Source of the DNA: an uncultured Clostridia bacterium
Lineage (GTDB): Bacteria > Bacillota > Clostridia > Christensenellales > CAG-138
Reading direction: 5' to 3'
DNA: 31,243 bases
NCBI GenBank assembly: GCA_934633985.1
Contig: CAKTYU010000018.1
Coordinates: 1-31,243 of the forward strand
Position numbers and translations under genes: made by a program. Below, piece by piece: positions 8,130 to 16,303 of this stretch. How positions within the stretch are numbered: the stretch's first letter is position 1; the number at the start of each line of letters is the position of its first letter. Below the pieces are notes generated by a model. That model ran no database searches. It had not been told where the DNA came from and saw nothing but the letters and a program-made list of their open reading frames with translations.

Positions 8130-8834
8130 ATGAGCTTCAGGAACGCAGTGATTTTATCCTTTTGCCTCGCCGCCGGGATGGCAGCGCTTTCAGGCTGTGC
8201 ATACAATGACAAATACGTTGAAATAGTATTGGTGGATTCCGGCAAGGAGCCTGCGGGCCTTCCCTCGCAGAACAGGAGCCCCATACCCGCGGATATCGGC
8301 AATGCGGCAGATTCCGTATACGCTCCGAATAGCGGCGGGTACGACAACGCGGAAAAAACAGAGGAAAAGCGGCGGGAGCCGAAGAAAAGCCCGAGGCTCT
8401 CCGAATCGCCCGGCGTTACGCCCACGCCTCTGCCTACGGCCACGCCGACGCCCACTCCCGCCATTACGCCGGAGCCAACGCCCGCGCCTACCCCAAAGCC
8501 CACGCCCGCCGCCACGCGGCCGCCCCAACCCGTGAACACGCCGCAGCCCACGGCGGATATAAGGTACGAGGAGGAGCTGACAGTGGAAAACGCCGAGCAC
8601 GACCGGCTGGTAGCGGAGATAAACCAGCGGTACGAAAAAGACATGATGTCGGCACAGCAAGCCCTTAACGTACTTCTCGAGGCCCCGTCGGACGAAACGG
8701 AGTATTACGCGGCCTTGGAGCAGGCGCAGCGCGCGCTGGATGCGGAGCAGGCAGGGCTGAATGCCGAGCTGGCGCAAGAAAAGGCGCGCCATGAGCAGGC
8801 GCTGAGGGATATAAAGGTGAAATACGCGAGATAG
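8130..8834 (+). CDS. Lipoprotein with Thr/Pro-rich linker and coiled-coil C-terminus, function unknown
   Basis: The 234-residue product has a type II signal peptide with lipobox ALSGC (Cys23), so it is anchored outside the membrane. Residues about 93-140 are a low-complexity Thr-Pro-Ala linker (TPTPLPTATPTPTP and similar), the kind used to span the cell wall. The last 95 residues form a charged, Gln/Glu/Ala-rich helix (LEQAQRALDAEQAGLNAELA) likely to be a coiled coil. ATG 8130 is chosen because GAGG sits nine bases upstream. I recognise no catalytic family. It is a single gene with a strong terminator, upstream of a two-component system; whether that system senses or controls it is unknown. 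Confidence 0.8.
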   Translation: MSFRNAVILSFCLAAGMAALSGCAYNDKYVEIVLVDSGKEPAGLPSQNRSPIPADIGNAADSVYAPNSGGYDNAEKTEEKRREPKKSPRLSESPGVTPTPLPTATPTPTPAITPEPTPAPTPKPTPAATRPPQPVNTPQPTADIRYEEELTVENAEHDRLVAEINQRYEKDMMSAQQALNVLLEAPSDETEYYAALEQAQRALDAEQAGLNAELAQEKARHEQALRDIKVKYAR

Positions 8835-8846
8835 CAGCGGCGAAGG

Positions 8847-8875
8847 AGCCTCCCACGGTAAAGGGGAGGCTTTTT
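8847..8875 (+). terminator. Rho-independent terminator after the Thr/Pro-rich lipoprotein
   Basis: Perfect 8-bp stem AGCCTCCC/GGGAGGCT followed by a T run, 12 bases after the stop codon. Confidence 0.9.
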
Positions 8876-8896
8876 GCTTGGGCGCTGTTTTGCGGT

Positions 8897-8936
8897 TTAA
8901 TAAAGTATTAAGGGTTTTGCCGGTTTTTTATTAAGG
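8897..8936 (+). promoter_or_regulatory. Repeated TATTAAGG boxes upstream of the response-regulator gene
   Basis: TATTAAGG occurs at 8906-8913 and again at 8929-8936, 23 bp apart (about two helical turns). An inverted TTAATAAA (8897-8904) adjoins the first. OmpR-family regulators usually bind direct repeats, so autoregulation is plausible. A clear -10/-35 pair is not obvious here; the assignment is inference. Confidence 0.4.
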
Positions 8937-8973
8937 CATTTTCTGATATCCTTTGGTATGTGGAGGTGAGGGG

Positions 8974-9678
8974 ATGTACAACATTCTGATATGCGACGAC
9001 GACAGGGACATAAGAAACGCCCTCAGGATATATTTAAGCGGCGAAGGCTACGGGGTGCGGGAGGCGGCAAACGGCGAGGAGGCGCTGCGTAAGCTGGCAG
9101 AAGGCGACATACATCTCGTGCTGATGGATATAATGATGCCACTCATGGACGGCATGGCGGCTACCGCACGGATAAGGCAGGAGAGCAACGTGCCGGTAAT
9201 ACTGCTAACCGCCAAGGGAGAGGATATGGACAAGGTGGCGGGGCTTACGGTAGGGGCGGACGATTACGTTACCAAGCCCTTCAACCCGTTAGAGGTGATA
9301 GCGAGGGTAAAGGCGCAGCTCCGCCGCTATGCGTATCTCGGCGGCATAAGGCCGCAGCCCCCGAAGTCTTTGCAGGTAGGGGATATAGAGCTGGACGACG
9401 ATGCGAAGCAGGTGACGCTCTGCGGCGAGCCGGTGGCCTTTACGCCAACGGAATACGAAATATTAAAGCTCCTGATGCAGAACCCGGGCAAGGTTTTTTC
9501 CTCGAAGGAGATATACAGCAAGATATGGAACGACGCGCCCATAGGAGCGGAGGGGACCATAGCGGTACACATACGGCACATACGGGAAAAGCTGGAGATA
9601 GATCCCGGCAACCCGAGGTATTTAAAGGTGGTCTGGGGAAAGGGCTATAAGCTGAACGGAGGCAAAAATGAAGGATAA
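8974..9678 (+). CDS. OmpR/PhoB-family response regulator
   Basis: A 234-residue DNA-binding response regulator. The receiver domain (about 1-115) has the acidic triad DDD at 8-10, phospho-acceptor D52 (LMDIMMP), T79 and K101 (TKPF). The C-terminal winged helix (about 135-232) shows FTPTEYEILKLLMQNPG and the IAVHIRHIREKLE recognition region ending VVWGKGYKL. The sequence style is that of the VanR-like group common in Clostridia, but no resistance genes are nearby. ATG 8974 follows GGAGGTGA at ideal spacing, so the in-frame upstream start is less likely. Its end overlaps the kinase gene by 11 bases, implying coupled translation. Confidence 0.94.
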   Translation: MYNILICDDDRDIRNALRIYLSGEGYGVREAANGEEALRKLAEGDIHLVLMDIMMPLMDGMAATARIRQESNVPVILLTAKGEDMDKVAGLTVGADDYVTKPFNPLEVIARVKAQLRRYAYLGGIRPQPPKSLQVGDIELDDDAKQVTLCGEPVAFTPTEYEILKLLMQNPGKVFSSKEIYSKIWNDAPIGAEGTIAVHIRHIREKLEIDPGNPRYLKVVWGKGYKLNGGKNEG

Positions 9679-11299
9679 TAACCTTACCCATAAATTCTGG
9701 GCGCGGGCTGTGGCGTTCTTCCTGTTCTGCGCCACGGCGGCTGTGCTGGCCTGCTGCATTGCAGGCGTGGTATATTGCTGCTCCAAGGACTGGTATAAAA
9801 ACACGGGGCTCAACGTGACCTTCACCGCAGAGGGCGACGACTGGGGCTACTACATAGACGGAGCAAATGCCGTAATTACGGACAAGACGGGCCTAAAGGA
9901 GCTTGCCTACAAAAACCGCAACAGCATGATGGCTTATGGCCTTATTGCGGCTGTATGCGCCCTTGGGTGCTTCGTGTTCCTGCTCTGCTCCGCGGCCCAT
10001 AAGAGCGGCACGGAGGAATACGTGCCGCAGCGGCAGGATAAGATACCTTACGACCTGTACCTTACCGCGGCGATACTCTTGGGAATCGGGCTGTGCGCCA
10101 TGCTCGCGGAATGTGCGGCCTATAAGCTCAACGCAGCAAAGGCTGTGGCTGCGGCGGTGATACTGGCCTGCCTTGCCGGGGTATTTATGGCGCTTTGCAT
10201 GACCACCGCCGCCCGCATAAAGACCGGCACGCTGTTCAGGAATACGCTTATATACAAGCTATGCACAGGTATCGGAACGGGCGCCGCCGGCTTTTTGAGC
10301 AGCATCAGCGGGGCGTGGCGCTTCTCGCTGGCCTTTGCCGGATATATGCTCGTCAACGCGGTGCTTTCATACGATTTTTTTACCGGCGGGGGCTTTATGA
10401 CATTTATGCTTTTGATCGCCGTAAACGGCGGCGCGCTGTATTTCCTGCTTAAAATGATAAAGCAGATGCGTATATTGCGCGAGGCGGGGCAGGCCATGGC
10501 AAACGGCGACCTGAGCTATTGTGTGGATACCTCCGGCATGAAGCGGGAATTTCGCGAGCACGGCGAAAACCTCAACAGCATAGGCCGGGGCATGGCCATA
10601 GCCGTAAACGAGCGCATGAAGAGCGAGCGGTTCAAGACGGAGCTTATAACAAACGTGAGCCACGACCTTAAAACGCCGCTCACCTCCATAGTCACATACA
10701 TAGACCTGCTGCAAAAGGAGGATATACGGGGCGAAAAGGCCAGGGAATACATAGAAACCATTGCACGCCAGAGCAAAAAGCTGAAAAAGCTGACGGAGGA
10801 CCTGATAGATGCGTCGAAGGCCTCCTCCGGCGCGCTAAATGTGAGCATGGAGCGGGTAAATATATGCGAGCTCCTGCGGCAGTCCTCTGCCGAGTACGGC
10901 GAGCGCATGGAGGCCGCGGGCATAACGCCGGTGGTAAATATGCCGGAGAAGGATATATACGTAAGGGCGGACGGAAGGCTGCTGTGGCGGGTGATAGAGA
11001 ACCTGCTGCAAAATATATGCAGGCACGGTATGCCGGGCACAAGGGCGTATCTTGAGGCGAGGACGGAAGACGGCAGGGCTGTTGTCAGCTTCAAGAACAT
11101 ATCCCGGCAGCAGTTGAATATACCCGTGGAGGAGCTTTTAGAGCGCTTCGTGCAGGGGGACGGCTCAAGGAGCGGGGGCGGCAGCGGCCTTGGGCTGAGC
11201 ATAGCGGAAAGCCTGACGGAGCTTATGAAGGGCAGGCTGACGCTTTCGTTAGACGGAGACCTTTTCAAGGTCGAGCTGTGGTTCGACGAGGAAAAATAG
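9668..11299 (+). CDS. Sensor histidine kinase with a polytopic membrane sensor region
   Basis: The 543-residue kinase partners the upstream response regulator. Residues 1-265 hold about six hydrophobic segments (near 14-37, 88-110, 130-150, 158-180, 200-232, 242-263). A short extracellular loop of about 45 residues lies between the first two, so sensing is probably within or close to the membrane. A HAMP-like stretch (266-285) leads to the H-box NVSHDLKTP with phospho-acceptor H332. The ATPase domain has the N-box NLLQN and the G2 loop SGGGSGLGLSIAE. The G1 glycine box (DxGxG) is not apparent; VSFKNISRQQLNI follows instead, a pattern seen in a Clostridia-rich kinase subfamily. Starts inside the regulator gene with GGAGG upstream of the ATG. 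Confidence 0.92.
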   Translation: MKDNNLTHKFWARAVAFFLFCATAAVLACCIAGVVYCCSKDWYKNTGLNVTFTAEGDDWGYYIDGANAVITDKTGLKELAYKNRNSMMAYGLIAAVCALGCFVFLLCSAAHKSGTEEYVPQRQDKIPYDLYLTAAILLGIGLCAMLAECAAYKLNAAKAVAAAVILACLAGVFMALCMTTAARIKTGTLFRNTLIYKLCTGIGTGAAGFLSSISGAWRFSLAFAGYMLVNAVLSYDFFTGGGFMTFMLLIAVNGGALYFLLKMIKQMRILREAGQAMANGDLSYCVDTSGMKREFREHGENLNSIGRGMAIAVNERMKSERFKTELITNVSHDLKTPLTSIVTYIDLLQKEDIRGEKAREYIETIARQSKKLKKLTEDLIDASKASSGALNVSMERVNICELLRQSSAEYGERMEAAGITPVVNMPEKDIYVRADGRLLWRVIENLLQNICRHGMPGTRAYLEARTEDGRAVVSFKNISRQQLNIPVEELLERFVQGDGSRSGGGSGLGLSIAESLTELMKGRLTLSLDGDLFKVELWFDEEK

Positions 11300-11319
11300 A
11301 ATCCGGAAATATTGCGCTA

Positions 11320-11342
11320 AGAGCCGGGCCCCGGCTCTTTTT
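11320..11342 (+). terminator. Rho-independent terminator of the two-component operon
   Basis: Perfect 8-bp stem AGAGCCGG/CCGGCTCT with a three-base loop and a T run, 20 bases after the kinase stop codon. Confidence 0.9.
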
Positions 11343-11369
11343 GCATTGACGGCGCCGCTGTGGTATAAT
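11341..11369 (+). promoter_or_regulatory. Sigma-A promoter of glpK
   Basis: -35 TTGCAT (11341-11346), 17-bp spacer, -10 TATAAT (11364-11369). The -35 box overlaps the T run of the preceding terminator. No obvious cre-like or other operator was noted between the promoter and the start. Confidence 0.75.
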
Positions 11370-11412
11370 CTGTATATTCTCATTCATAAACACATCTGCC
11401 GGAGGAGCTGCG

Positions 11413-12900
11413 ATGGATAAAAAATACATACTGGCGCTGGATCAGGGAACTACCAGCTCACGCGCCATACTCTTTGACCGGGAGCAGAACATGGTAAGCG
11501 TCTGCCAGAAGGAATTTACCCAGATATACCCCCGGGAGGGCTGGGTGGAGCACGATCCCATGGAGATATGGTCGTCGCAGTACGGCGTGATGATGGAGGC
11601 CGTGGCCCAATCCGGCGTCTCGGCGGAGGAGATAGCCGGAATAGGCATAACCAACCAGCGCGAGACCACCGTGCTTTGGGACAGGCGCACCGGAAAGCCC
11701 ATATATAACGCCATAGTCTGGCAGTGCAGGAGGACGGCGGACATAGTGGACGGTTTGCTGAAGGAAGGACTTGGGGAGCATATAAAGAACGCCACCGGCC
11801 TCGTGCCGGACGCATATTTTTCCGGAAGCAAGATAAAATGGATACTCGACCGCGTGGAGGGCGCCAGGGAGAGGGCAAGGCGGGGGGATATACTCTTCGG
11901 CACGGTGGACACATGGCTCCTGTGGAAGCTCACGGGCGGAAGGGTACACGCTACGGACTACACCAACGCCTCCCGAACAATGCTTTTCGACATACACAAG
12001 CTGGACTGGGACGATGCGCTGCTCGACGCGCTGGATATACCGCGCGCCATGCTGCCCGAGGTGCGCTATTGCAGCGAGGTATACGGCTATACGGATTTCC
12101 AGGGCTGCAGGGTGCCAATAGCTGGCATCGCAGGCGACCAGCAGGCGGCGCTCTTCGGTCAGGCCTGCTTTAACCCGGGCGATGCGAAGAACACCTACGG
12201 CACCGGCTGCTTTTTGCTGATGAACACCGGCGCGGAGCCCTTTATGAGCAAAAACGGCCTTATAACCACCATAGGCATAGGCCTTGACGGAAGGGTGGAG
12301 TACGCGCTTGAAGGATCTGTATTCGTGGGCGGCGCGGTGATACAGTGGCTCAGGGACGAGATGCGCTTTTTTGCGGAGAGCCGCGATGCGGAGTATTACG
12401 CGCAGAAGGTCAGCGATAACGGCGGCGTGTACCTTGTGCCTGCATTTACCGGGCTGGGCGCGCCATATTGGGATATGTACGCCCGCGGCAGCATAATGGG
12501 CATCACCCGCGGCACAAAGCGGGAGCATATAATACGCGCGGCGCAGGAGTCCATAGCCTATCAGGTGGCGGATCTTGTGCTTGCTATGGAGGCCGATACC
12601 GGGCTGCCCCTAAAGGGCCTCAGGGCCGACGGCGGAGCAAGCCGCGACGGCTTTTTGATGCAGTTTCAGGCGGATATACTGCAAAAGCAGGTGTACCGCC
12701 CAAGGATACGCGAGACCACGGCGCTGGGAGCGGCATACCTCGCGGGCCTTGCCACGGGCGTATGGAGCGGCAGGGAGGAGATACGTAAGAGCTGGATATG
12801 CGACAATACCTTCGAGCCGAGTATGACCGGGGAGGAGAGCAGGCGGCTCATGGATAACTGGCACAAGGCGGTAGGCCGCAGCAGGGGCTGGGCAGAGTAA
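11413..12900 (+). CDS. glpK: Glycerol kinase
   Basis: Phosphorylates glycerol to sn-glycerol-3-phosphate with ATP in the cytosol. The 495-residue protein has normal length and FGGY-kinase signatures: DQGTTSSRAILFD at 10-22, the substrate-contacting NQRETT and WQCRRT, GDQQAALFGQ, the TYGTGCFLLMNTG phosphate loop, and LRADGGAS in the second domain. GGAGG lies seven bases before the ATG. The activation loop that carries the HPr-phosphorylated histidine in many Firmicutes GlpKs (YHFYG region) is replaced by a short YTDFQGCRVP stretch without histidine, so PTS-dependent activation is unlikely. It is followed after 11 bases by a lipase-like gene that could supply glycerol. No glycerol facilitator or glycerol-3-phosphate dehydrogenase is in the window. 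Confidence 0.96.
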   Translation: MDKKYILALDQGTTSSRAILFDREQNMVSVCQKEFTQIYPREGWVEHDPMEIWSSQYGVMMEAVAQSGVSAEEIAGIGITNQRETTVLWDRRTGKPIYNAIVWQCRRTADIVDGLLKEGLGEHIKNATGLVPDAYFSGSKIKWILDRVEGARERARRGDILFGTVDTWLLWKLTGGRVHATDYTNASRTMLFDIHKLDWDDALLDALDIPRAMLPEVRYCSEVYGYTDFQGCRVPIAGIAGDQQAALFGQACFNPGDAKNTYGTGCFLLMNTGAEPFMSKNGLITTIGIGLDGRVEYALEGSVFVGGAVIQWLRDEMRFFAESRDAEYYAQKVSDNGGVYLVPAFTGLGAPYWDMYARGSIMGITRGTKREHIIRAAQESIAYQVADLVLAMEADTGLPLKGLRADGGASRDGFLMQFQADILQKQVYRPRIRETTALGAAYLAGLATGVWSGREEIRKSWICDNTFEPSMTGEESRRLMDNWHKAVGRSRGWAE

Positions 12901-12911
12901 AGGAGGCAAAA

Positions 12912-13844
12912 ATGGCGATAAAGCAGGAATTTACATTTTTATCCGGCGACGGGAGGACACAGGTACACGCCGTAAGGTGGCTGCCTGACAGCGGCGCTTA
13001 CAGGGCGGTGTTTCAAATATCCCACGGCATGATAGAGTTCATAGAACGGTATGAGCCCTTCGCGGAATTCCTTACGGATAAGGGCTATATGGTGGTAGGC
13101 CACGACCACCTCGGCCACGGGCAAACCGCAAAGACCCCGGAGGATTGGGGCTATTTTGCGGACGGCGAAAGCCCGGATATACTGATCGGGGATATGAATA
13201 AGCTGAGGACGCTGTCGCAGGAGCCGGACAAGCCTTACTTCATGCTGGGCCACAGCATGGGCTCGTACCTGCTCAGGAGGTATCTGAGCGTATACGGCGG
13301 CGGGCTGTCCGGCGCTGTTATCATGGGCACCGGCGCGAACCCGGACGCCGCGGCAAAGCTGGGCATGGCGGTATGCAGGGCTATCGCCGCGTTCAAGGGC
13401 TGGAAATACAGGAGCCCCCTCATGGAAAAGCTGTTTTTCTCCGGCGATTTTCAAAAGTTCGACATGGACGGCTCCCACCCCGAAAATAGCTGGCTCACCA
13501 AGGATACAGAAATAGTCAGGTTCTACTATTCAGAGCCAAGATGCACCTTTAAGTTTACCCTGAAGGCATATTACGACTTCCTAAAGACGGTATATTACGT
13601 AAACCGGAAGGAAAACGCACATAAGATACCCAAGGAGCTGCCAATACTCATGGTGGCGGGGGCCTGCGACCCGGTAGGCGAATTCGGAAGGGCCGTCAAG
13701 AGGGTATATGAGATGTACAGGGCCGCCGGAATAAGGGATATTACCCTGAAGCTATACGAAAACGACCGCCACGAGATACTCAACGAGACGGACCGGGAGA
13801 AGGTATTCAACGACATATTCAACTGGTGCGAGGGCAGGCTGTAA
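12912..13844 (+). CDS. Alpha/beta hydrolase, monoacylglycerol lipase / lysophospholipase type
   Basis: A 310-residue serine hydrolase with the PldB-like layout. The oxyanion region is SHGMIEFIERYEPFA, then DHLGHG, the nucleophile elbow GHSMGS (Ser at about 115), the acid in AGACDPVG and the catalytic histidine in ENDRHEILNE. A lid region lies at about 145-215. No signal peptide is present, so it acts inside the cell. It follows glpK after 11 bases with AAAGGAGG before the ATG, and shares its transcript up to the terminator at 13858. The pairing suggests hydrolysis of monoglycerides or lysophospholipid-type esters with the released glycerol taken by GlpK; substrate is inferred. Confidence 0.9.
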   Translation: MAIKQEFTFLSGDGRTQVHAVRWLPDSGAYRAVFQISHGMIEFIERYEPFAEFLTDKGYMVVGHDHLGHGQTAKTPEDWGYFADGESPDILIGDMNKLRTLSQEPDKPYFMLGHSMGSYLLRRYLSVYGGGLSGAVIMGTGANPDAAAKLGMAVCRAIAAFKGWKYRSPLMEKLFFSGDFQKFDMDGSHPENSWLTKDTEIVRFYYSEPRCTFKFTLKAYYDFLKTVYYVNRKENAHKIPKELPILMVAGACDPVGEFGRAVKRVYEMYRAAGIRDITLKLYENDRHEILNETDREKVFNDIFNWCEGRL

Positions 13845-13857
13845 GCAAAAGCAAAAT

Positions 13858-13892
13858 ACGCAAAAGAGGCTCAAAAAGAGCCTCTTTTGCGT
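13858..13892 (+). terminator. Rho-independent terminator after the glpK-hydrolase operon
   Basis: A perfect 15-bp stem with loop AAAAA. The GC core GAGGCTC/GAGCCTC is followed by TTTT inside the stem. Flanking A and T runs make it plausible in either direction, and it marks the border to the AT-rich segment. Confidence 0.85.
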
Positions 13893-13904
13893 AAAAAAAG
13901 ATGG

Positions 13905-14110
13905 TATGAACTATTGCGATATTAAAGATATCAGCGGTTTCTTCAATGAGCTCATATACATAAAAATCCCAATCTAAAAAGGCATTTTCAGCAACTACTC
14001 CATTTGCCAACGCGAACCTCAAAGCAGTTTCAATAGCTTGAACGTAAACAAAACTTCGGAAAGAGTTTTGTCTACGGCAAGAGGGGAGACATTATCTTCT
14101 CTTTAAGATT
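13905..14110 (-). pseudogene. Remnant of an unidentified gene in AT-rich DNA
   Basis: The stretch 13845-14151 has no intact gene. On the minus strand a protein-like segment (ETALRFALANGVVAENAFL then DWDFYVYELIEETADIF) lacks a start codon with a ribosome binding site and runs into the terminator at 13858-13892. Just upstream, another frame reads REDNVSPLAVDKTLSEVLF and stops, as if one frameshift separated the two. The composition is clearly AT-richer than the flanking genes. The family is not recognised; it could also be non-coding. Confidence 0.3.
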
Positions 14111-14151
14111 AGCCTATGCTTTGCATGGCTGTAAAAGTATCTGATTCTCAA

Positions 14152-14802
14152 TCATAAATCATACCTAACAACCTCCAGATGCTTTATTATATCCTCTGGA
14201 GAGACGTTAGAATCAGCAGGATACCTAAAGCTGAATTGATCGCCGTTTTCCCACCAATAAATGTAAACATCATTAAACAGTTCTCCAAAAAAGAACTTCG
14301 TGTCCTTAAAACGCTTAAGACTGAAGCGGCTAATACGTTCCTCGACCTTTTTGTCAGTTTCACCCCCCTGTATCCATGAGAATACTGCTTGTTCCTCGCC
14401 CCCGTCTGTTTGATAAATTATGGAAGTGCCTTGGAGGATGATCATAATAGACGTTTGCTTGAAGCCTAGCAGCGGCGTTTCTTTTAAAAGATAAACATAC
14501 TTTTTGTCATAGAGCTTAAAATCATCCGGATGCGCCATTTTTTCCGGGTCTGTTGCTTTTACTGCTTTAATTTCTTTTACTGCCTCCTCTGCGCTGCTAA
14601 ATTCTACAGCAGGCTCAGCACTTCCATTTATTTCAGAATACGGCATCGCAGATTCTACTATCGTGCCGACCTCATCGACAGATGGGACTCCGTCCTTGGA
14701 TAATTGAGGGAACGACGACTTCGAAGAAGAACAAGCGGTCAAAAGCATAACAAGTATAGAAATGGTAATGAATAGAATTCTTTGTTTTTTCACTGTGTTC
14801 AC
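14152..14802 (-). CDS. Orphan lipoprotein, function unknown
   Basis: The product has a lipoprotein signal peptide (basic KKQR, hydrophobic core, lipobox LLTAC) followed by a Ser-rich segment and a mature domain of about 190 residues. That domain is rich in Lys, Asp, Glu and aromatics (VYIYWWENGDQFSFRYP). I know no family for it. The frame is open further upstream to 14985, but that extension has no plausible export role; a GTG at 14802 (or 14793) places the signal peptide correctly, although its ribosome binding site is weak. Base composition and codons (many AAA, TTT, ATT) differ from the surrounding GC-rich genes, pointing to acquisition. No promoter could be assigned with confidence. Confidence 0.65.
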   Translation of the reverse strand: MNTVKKQRILFITISILVMLLTACSSSKSSFPQLSKDGVPSVDEVGTIVESAMPYSEINGSAEPAVEFSSAEEAVKEIKAVKATDPEKMAHPDDFKLYDKKYVYLLKETPLLGFKQTSIMIILQGTSIIYQTDGGEEQAVFSWIQGGETDKKVEERISRFSLKRFKDTKFFFGELFNDVYIYWWENGDQFSFRYPADSNVSPEDIIKHLEVVRYDL

Positions 14803-15054
14803 AATGTCTCTTTTACAGAAAGAAACAAGCTCCTTTTTCAAATTTATTGATTGCACCATAATGGTCACCGTATCTTCCTTAATGAAAACATCTCGATTAA
14901 GACCACCCTCCATATATCCATTATAATTCCGCCGCGCCATTTGGCAAGGAAAACCCTTTAAAGGTTGATGCAGATGTGGTATCATTACATTTGCGGTTAT
15001 ACGGACGAAAAATAGATAAGCTGAAAAAGCAATTCGGAAAGATGGTCGTGCTTT

Positions 15055-16296
15055 ATGGTTATTGGAAGAAAAAAGGTATACTACGGTTGGATAATAGTGG
15101 CTGTGGGCGTGATAATGATGATGTCATTCGGCATAGTGAACAACTGCTTCCCACTTTACATCGTGCCTATATGCAACGATCTGGGCTTTACGCGCAAGGC
15201 GGGGGCGTTCATGTCCACGCTGTGTTCGGCGGGGGGAATGCTGGCTTCCGCCTTATCTCCCAGCCTGTATCAGGCCATGCCCGTCAAAAAGTCCATGCGT
15301 ATCGCCGCGGTGACGCTGTGCGCGGCGTACTTTTGTTATTCCTTTGCGGATAAGCTCTGGCAGTTTTATCTTATAAGCGCGATAACGGGCTTCGCCATGT
15401 GGCTGCTCACATACGTCCCATACGCGATAATACTCAGCAACTGGTTCCATAAGCGGACGGGCTTCGTAATAGGCCTTACCTATATGGGCACGGGGTTGGG
15501 CGGCATGCTGTTCAGCCCGGTGGTAGGTAGGATACTGGAAATGGTGGGCTGGCGGGATTGCTTTGCCGCAATGACCGCGATAGTTGCGCTTGCGGTAATA
15601 CCCGGCTCGTTTATCGTGAGGGACAAGCCGGCGGAGAAGGGCCTTCTCCCTTACGGGGAAAGGAGCGCCGATGAAGCAGGATACGTCGGCGAGCCCCAGG
15701 GAATGTATTTTTACGATATAGTAAGAAGCCCTAAGTTCTATGCCCTGATCATAGGCTTATCCGCGCTGAGCTTTGTAAATTCGGGCTTTACGGGCACCTT
15801 CGCGTCCCACATGTCGGATCTTGGCTATCCCATATCCGTGGCCTCGGCGGTGATATCCGGCAATATGGCCTCGCTGGCGTTGGGTAAGGTATCGCTGGGC
15901 TGGATATACGACAAAATGGGCAACATAGTGGGCACGGCGCTTTCGGGCGCATTTATGACGGCGGCTATCATTGCGGGGCTGCTCATGCCCGGCGCCCTGC
16001 CCGCAATATGCGAAATAGCCATGTTCTCGCTCGGATTTGCCTTCGGCTCTGTGGCTATCCCCATAATCTCCATGGCGGCCTTCGGGGAGAGGTCATTCAG
16101 CAGGGTCAACGGTACGTTTATGGCGGTCTCAGGCGTAATGGCGGCTTTAGGCCCCGTGTTCAGCGGGCATATATGCGACACCACCGGCAGCTACGCCGGC
16201 AGCTACAAGGCGTATGTGGTCATCGCGGTGGTATTTACCGTGGTGGTAGTCTTATGCCTTGCAAGGAGCAAGGAAAAGATGACTGACAAGGCGTAA
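15055..16296 (+). CDS. MFS transporter, oxalate/formate-antiporter-like
   Basis: A 413-residue polytopic membrane protein with about 12 hydrophobic segments in two halves separated by a charged loop near residues 185-225 (RDKPAEKGLLPYGERSADE). The opening YYGWIIVAVGVIMMMSFGIVN and the central GWRDCFAAMTAI pattern resemble the OFA/monocarboxylate group of MFS carriers. A motif-A-like turn (GWIYDKMGNIVG) occurs in the second half. The likely substrate is a small carboxylate or similar anion, but this cannot be fixed from sequence. The ribosome binding site is weak (GGAAAGA about 11 bases upstream). It lies just after the AT-rich patch but has the GC-rich, ATA-using style of the host. Confidence 0.85.
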   Translation: MVIGRKKVYYGWIIVAVGVIMMMSFGIVNNCFPLYIVPICNDLGFTRKAGAFMSTLCSAGGMLASALSPSLYQAMPVKKSMRIAAVTLCAAYFCYSFADKLWQFYLISAITGFAMWLLTYVPYAIILSNWFHKRTGFVIGLTYMGTGLGGMLFSPVVGRILEMVGWRDCFAAMTAIVALAVIPGSFIVRDKPAEKGLLPYGERSADEAGYVGEPQGMYFYDIVRSPKFYALIIGLSALSFVNSGFTGTFASHMSDLGYPISVASAVISGNMASLALGKVSLGWIYDKMGNIVGTALSGAFMTAAIIAGLLMPGALPAICEIAMFSLGFAFGSVAIPIISMAAFGERSFSRVNGTFMAVSGVMAALGPVFSGHICDTTGSYAGSYKAYVVIAVVFTVVVVLCLARSKEKMTDKA

Positions 16297-16303
16297 AAAA
16301 GAT

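Noticed and set aside
8413..8530. Short DNA repeats suspected as a CRISPR-like array
   Set aside because: They encode the Thr-Pro linker of the lipoprotein; no spacers of constant length.
8974..11299. Vancomycin-type resistance locus (VanR/VanS-like genes and a VanW protein in the window)
   Set aside because: No ligase, dehydrogenase or dipeptidase genes are present, and VanW lies far away on the other strand; these families are common in Clostridia without resistance.
11458..12528. Long minus-strand open frame of 356 codons inside glpK
   Set aside because: It is the antisense shadow of a GC-rich gene; it has no ribosome binding site and its translation is Ala/His/Tyr-rich without domains.
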